This document shows positions 30,106 to 33,327 of a stretch of 33,327 nt of DNA, piece after piece. Position 1 is the stretch's first letter; the number at the start of each line of letters is the position of its first letter. The notes under the pieces are model-generated. The model worked only from the letters and a program-made list of their open reading frames with translations. It did not search any database and was not told where the DNA came from. A program made the translations under genes and the position numbers. The stretch is taken from the NCBI GenBank assembly GCA_910579585.1, contig CAJTVA010000014.1:1-33327 (forward strand), in the 5' to 3' direction. The stretch comes from an uncultured Christensenella sp. Lineage in GTDB: Bacteria; Bacillota; Clostridia; Christensenellales; Borkfalkiaceae.

Positions 30106-30106
30106 T

Positions 30107-31318
30107 TCACTTGCCCTCCTTGTCAGGCGCCGCGTTCACGCTTTCCACGCTTGCCGCAGGGCTCTTTTCTTCGTTTTCAAGGCTTTCTCCGTCCTTGACT
30201 TTCGCCGCCGCAGTTTCGTCTACTTTCAAAGCGTCGACCGCTTCCGCAACCCTCTCGTCGGGGGTCTTTTTAGCTTTCTTGGCTTTAACGTATCCGAAAG
30301 GCTTTCTTATTAAGTATTTGTCGATAAGGGGCACGAACAGGTTCATAAGTATAATGACGAAAGAGGTAACCTCCATCTTCGTCAGGTAACGAAGAATTGC
30401 AACGAGAAGCGCCGCAACAACGTAGTAGAAAATCTGTCCGTAAACGCCCTTGGGCGAGGTTACGTAGTCGGGGAACATAAACACAGCCCCGAACAAAACG
30501 CCGCCCGAAAGTAGGTGGGGCAGGAAGAGCTTCATATCGAAGACGTAATACCCCGTCTCCATAAAGGCAAACCCGCTCATAAATACCGCCGCAAATCCGA
30601 ATACGACTACGAATAAAAGCGGCTGCCACCATTTTATAACTTTTCTTGCGCAAAGATAAACGTATCCGACTAAAATCGCAACCTTGCAGGTTTCGCCGAT
30701 ACAGCCGGCAACGCCCGTGCCGAGGAAAAGGTCGATGACCGTCAGCTTGGTTTCGGGGTTGCCGCCGTTGTTGTTTAAAAGCCACCAAAGGTTGGTAGAA
30801 TCGGTGAATACGCCGCTTTCGAAGTTCAGCGCGGCGAAGTTAGCCGCCGTATAGGTGGTAACGGCAGCAAAGCTTATCGCCATAAACACGCGCCCCGCCG
30901 CCGCAGGGTTAACTAAGTTTTTACCGGTGCCGCCGAACAGCATCTTAACGATTGCAATCGAGAAGATACCTCCGATTACCGCCGCATACCAGGGTGTCGT
31001 CGCGGGAACGATAAACGCCAGAATAAGCCCCGTTACGACCGAAGTGAAGTCGAACTGCTTCCACCAGCGCACGCAGACCTTGCCTGCGTCCTTACACTTA
31101 TGCGAGAAGCCCTTGTTTGCGATAAAGAAGTAAACGAACTCTGTCGCCACGCAGGACAGTACGGTCACGACCTCAATCATAAACGCGAGCGCGCCGAAGT
31201 AAACTATGCCCGCAATCGCGCAGGGCAGAAGCGCAATGCACACGTCCAGCATAATGCCGCGCGTAGTCCGCTTCGATTTAACGTGGGGAGGAGTGGAAAT
31301 TACTATGCTGTTATCCAT
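30107..31318 (-). CDS. rnfD: Rnf complex subunit D
   Basis: RnfD is a polytopic membrane subunit that in other species carries FMN on a Thr of an SGAT motif. This 403-residue protein has about nine to ten membrane helices, the family's NPAAAGRVF motif and IDLFLGTGVAGCIGETC. At the expected flavin site the sequence is FTDSTNL (residues 171-177), so T175 aligns with the modified Thr but the usual G-A is replaced by D-S. A cytoplasmic, charged C-terminal tail of about 60 residues (TPDERVAEAV to the end) is longer than I expect for the family. AAGGAG is 6 bases before the ATG, and rnfC ends one base upstream. Confidence 0.94.
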   Translation of the reverse strand: MDNSIVISTPPHVKSKRTTRGIMLDVCIALLPCAIAGIVYFGALAFMIEVVTVLSCVATEFVYFFIANKGFSHKCKDAGKVCVRWWKQFDFTSVVTGLILAFIVPATTPWYAAVIGGIFSIAIVKMLFGGTGKNLVNPAAAGRVFMAISFAAVTTYTAANFAALNFESGVFTDSTNLWWLLNNNGGNPETKLTVIDLFLGTGVAGCIGETCKVAILVGYVYLCARKVIKWWQPLLFVVVFGFAAVFMSGFAFMETGYYVFDMKLFLPHLLSGGVLFGAVFMFPDYVTSPKGVYGQIFYYVVAALLVAILRYLTKMEVTSFVIILMNLFVPLIDKYLIRKPFGYVKAKKAKKTPDERVAEAVDALKVDETAAAKVKDGESLENEEKSPAASVESVNAAPDKEGK

Positions 31319-31319
31319 T

Positions 31320-32624
31320 TTAAACTCCTTTTTGACGAATCGCGGCTTTCGTCTTTCTTATAGCCTGAATTAAGGGGCGCTTAGCGGGGCAGACGTATTC
31401 GCAAGACCCGCACTCTATGCAGTAGCTTACGTTACCGTACTTTGCCGCCGCCTCGAAGTCGCCCGCCGCCGAATAGAACGCCGCGTTCATCGGCATAAGA
31501 TGCATCGGGCACACGTCCGCGCACTTTCCGCAGTTAAGGCAGGGGGTGGGTTCGTCGGCCGCCGCCTCTTTCTCGGAAAGAAGTAAAATTCCGGAAGTTG
31601 TTTTGTGTATATAGTTTTCGTAAGTCGCAAGCGCCACGCCCGTCATAGGCCCGCCCTGTACGACTTTTTTAGGCGCGCAAGCCTCGCCGCCGCAGTAGTC
31701 TACAATGTCTTTGACCGCCGTGCCGACCTTAACCAACAGGTTTTTCGGCTCTTTCACGGCTCTGCCGGAAACGGTCACAACCCGCTCGTAAAGGGGCTTG
31801 CCCGATTCTACGGCTTCGCAAACAGCAAACGCGGTTCCTACGTTGATAACGATAGCGCCGAAGTCTGCGGGCAACTTGCCGCGTGCAATCTTGCGCCCCG
31901 TCGTAGCGTAAATAAGTTGCTTTTCGCCGCCTACGGGATATATCTTCCTCAAAACCACGACTTTTATATCGTCAAACTTTTCGAATGCGGAAACAGCTTC
32001 GGGCTTGTTCGCTTCGATGCCGATAATAATATTCTGCGCCCCGCAAGCCGTCGCCGCAAGCCGCGCGCCGCGCGCAATCTCGTCCGTTTTTTCAATCATA
32101 AGCCGGTAATCGCAAGTAAGGTAAGGCTCGCACTCCGCACCGTTCACAATCAGCGTGTCAACCGTCGTCTTGGGCGCAACCTTGACGGCGGTGGGGAAGC
32201 CCGCTCCGCCCAGTCCGACGATACCGCAATCTTTTATCCTCGCCCTAATCTCTTCCGCAGAGGGGGAGGAGAGCGCGGGGTATCGGAAGCTTTCCGTGCC
32301 TGCGTCCGCGTCGGCTTTTATAACGACGAACGTTTCCTTTGCGCCGCTCGCGCCTACGCCTTCCTTAATTTCCGCAACCGTACCCGCAACGCTTGCAAAC
32401 ACGTTCGAGGAAATTTCTCCGTCTGCTTTTGCAATCAGCTCGCCCTCTTTCACTTTCTGCCCGACGGCAACCGCGACGATAGCGGGCTTGCCTGCCGACT
32501 GTGAAGTGGAAACGGCTACAACTTCGGGCGACGGCATAACCTCTATCGCCGCCGCAGCCGAAAGCTCTTTATTGCCCTTCGGGTGAACCCCGCCGAAGAG
32601 CAGTTTGCCTTTTACTGCTTTCAA
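31320..32624 (-). CDS. rnfC: Rnf complex subunit C, NADH-binding
   Basis: RnfC is the cytoplasmic subunit that exchanges electrons with NAD. The 434-residue protein has the N-terminal RnfC barrel-sandwich part (GGVHPKGNK), the nucleotide/FMN motif GLGGAGFPTAVK (about 137-148), NGAECEPYLTCDYR, and two ferredoxin clusters, CLNCGKCADVCP (about 362) and CIECGSCEYVCP (about 400). It starts with TTG: GGAGG lies 9 bases upstream, and no in-frame ATG or GTG fits better. It is the first rnf gene. The 135-base gap to the Gx gene contains the right copy of the structured repeat and no clear promoter. Confidence 0.95.
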   Translation of the reverse strand: MKAVKGKLLFGGVHPKGNKELSAAAAIEVMPSPEVVAVSTSQSAGKPAIVAVAVGQKVKEGELIAKADGEISSNVFASVAGTVAEIKEGVGASGAKETFVVIKADADAGTESFRYPALSSPSAEEIRARIKDCGIVGLGGAGFPTAVKVAPKTTVDTLIVNGAECEPYLTCDYRLMIEKTDEIARGARLAATACGAQNIIIGIEANKPEAVSAFEKFDDIKVVVLRKIYPVGGEKQLIYATTGRKIARGKLPADFGAIVINVGTAFAVCEAVESGKPLYERVVTVSGRAVKEPKNLLVKVGTAVKDIVDYCGGEACAPKKVVQGGPMTGVALATYENYIHKTTSGILLLSEKEAAADEPTPCLNCGKCADVCPMHLMPMNAAFYSAAGDFEAAAKYGNVSYCIECGSCEYVCPAKRPLIQAIRKTKAAIRQKGV

Positions 32625-32666
32625 GTTTTACAACCTCCGTTTTTTTTGTTAAGCCTTATGTAAGCC

Positions 32667-32773
32667 GCGCAATACCGCGTTGCGCTCCGTGCCGCTTCGA
32701 CCCCGTACGTTAGTGTACGCGCCCGCAACGGTACAAACCGCTTTGCCTTGCCGGCTTTTCTAAGTTTCAGAAA
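32667..32773 (+). repeat. Structured intergenic repeat, right copy
   Basis: This has the same three-hairpin order as the left copy. A is GCGCAA/TTGCGC (32667-32672 with 32680-32685). B is CGTAC/GTACG around GTTAGT (32704-32708 with 32715-32719). A CTTTGCCTTGCCGGC block lies at 32741-32755. C is TTTCT/AGAAA (32757-32761 with 32769-32773). Distances from A to B, to the CTTGCC block and to C are 37, 74 and 90, against 41, 79 and 95 in the left copy. The arms differ between copies in a paired way. Hairpin C covers the stop codon of the Gx gene. Confidence 0.6.
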
Positions 32774-33317
32774 TTTTTGATTTTTTCTTTTCCGCAACGA
32801 CTTTCAAAAACGCGCTTTGCGGCACGCCGCGGAAAATAAGCATCGTCACTCCGCCGACAATCGCGCCCGACAGAACGCCCAGAAGCACGAGATATGGCAT
32901 ATAGCCGAACATCAGCGCCGAGCCCGACAGAAAGACGAACACCACGTTTTGGGTGATGTTGTGCGCGACCGCCGCCGCGATTGATATCGCCGGCACCGAA
33001 ACGCGCGGGTGTACAAGACACAAAAGAAGCGACGAAACCGCCATAGAAACGACCCCGCCCGTAAAACTGTACATCACTGCGGAAAAGTTCCCTGCGTAAA
33101 TCGCGCCGAACACGGTGCGCAAAGCCACTACGGCGAACGCTTCGAGCGGAGAGTACATAATAAGCGCCGCAAAAGAAAACACGTTGGCAAGCCCCATTTT
33201 CGCCCCGGGAATGATTAGGGGAGGGAAAAGACTTTCGATAATGAAAGTTATCAAACTCAACGCCGTAAGAAGTGCAAGTACTGCAATCTTTTTGGCTGCG
33301 TATTTGCCTGCGCTCAT
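32760..33317 (-). CDS. Gx transporter family membrane protein (heptaprenyl diphosphate synthase component I-like)
   Basis: A 185-residue protein with about five membrane helices. The motifs IIPGAKMGLANVFSFAAL (about 36-53), ALRTVFGAIYAGNFSAVMYS and FTGGVVSM match the family annotated as Gx transporter or Hpre_diP_synt_I. This family is often found with NusG domain II, ApbE and Rnf genes in Clostridia; its substrate is not established. The ATG is 10 bases from the right edge, so its ribosome binding site and promoter cannot be judged. The short basic C terminus ends at TAG inside hairpin C of the adjacent repeat. It probably begins the same transcript as rnfC, although the repeat-containing gap leaves that open. 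Confidence 0.85.
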   Translation of the reverse strand: MSAGKYAAKKIAVLALLTALSLITFIIESLFPPLIIPGAKMGLANVFSFAALIMYSPLEAFAVVALRTVFGAIYAGNFSAVMYSFTGGVVSMAVSSLLLCLVHPRVSVPAISIAAAVAHNITQNVVFVFLSGSALMFGYMPYLVLLGVLSGAIVGGVTMLIFRGVPQSAFLKVVAEKKKSKISET

Positions 33318-33327
33318 AATGAATTCA

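Noticed and set aside
31605..32504. Long + strand open frame (about 300 codons) opposite rnfC, and other antisense frames opposite the MBG genes
   Set aside because: The - strand protein is unmistakably RnfC, and the + strand product has no family features or ribosome binding site. These are codon-bias shadows.
33321..33326. GAATTC at the right edge as a cloning junction
   Set aside because: A six-base site is expected by chance; nothing else suggests vector sequence.

Overview
The window looks like a chromosomal segment of an uncultured anaerobic member of the Clostridia (Bacillota). The basis is a complete six-subunit Rnf complex, the roughly 550-residue glutamyl-tRNA synthetase form with an N-terminal extension, DegV, strong AGGAGG-type ribosome binding sites, and Gram-positive style lipoproteins and signal anchors. 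No rRNA, tRNA, CRISPR array, transposase or phage gene was seen. The taxonomic call is inference from gene content only.

Region 1 (1-17.9 kb, + strand). After the tail of an unidentified gene and a structured intergenic repeat comes a run of six co-directional envelope genes, closely spaced or overlapping, ending at a strong hairpin near 17.9 kb. Two are N-terminally anchored proteins built almost only of MBG-type beta repeats (551 aa with about 6 repeats; 2714 aa with about 27). Then come a polytopic protein with a Pro/Ala-rich tail, a small unknown membrane protein, a bitopic protein with a BspA-like LRR ectodomain, and a very large protein with a CvpA-like membrane region and a repetitive ectodomain. 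The last gene has an in-frame TAG that cuts off about 200 codons. I do not recognise this combination as a named system. It is the best candidate here for an undescribed envelope or adhesion apparatus.

Region 2 (17.9-24.4 kb). A DegV-family gene (- strand) is divergent from a membrane-tethered XRE regulator, which is followed on the + strand by gltX and a MacB-like ATPase-permease fusion, closed by a terminator. The regulator has a palindrome upstream and a promoter placed so that its mRNA would be leaderless.

Region 3 (24.4-33.3 kb) is a redox island. On the + strand are an FMN-binding lipoprotein, an ApbE flavin transferase and a NusG-domain-II protein. On the - strand, convergent with them, are a Gx-family membrane protein and rnfCDGEAB. 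ApbE would attach FMN to the Rnf subunits D and G and to the lipoprotein. Three putative flavinylation sites here read [ST][ND]ST instead of the usual [ST]GAT, and RnfG carries two FMN-binding domains in tandem. The two converging units share a 13-bp-stem bidirectional terminator.

A roughly 110-base structured repeat occurs once near each end of the window (125-236 and 32667-32773), with paired substitutions that keep its hairpins.
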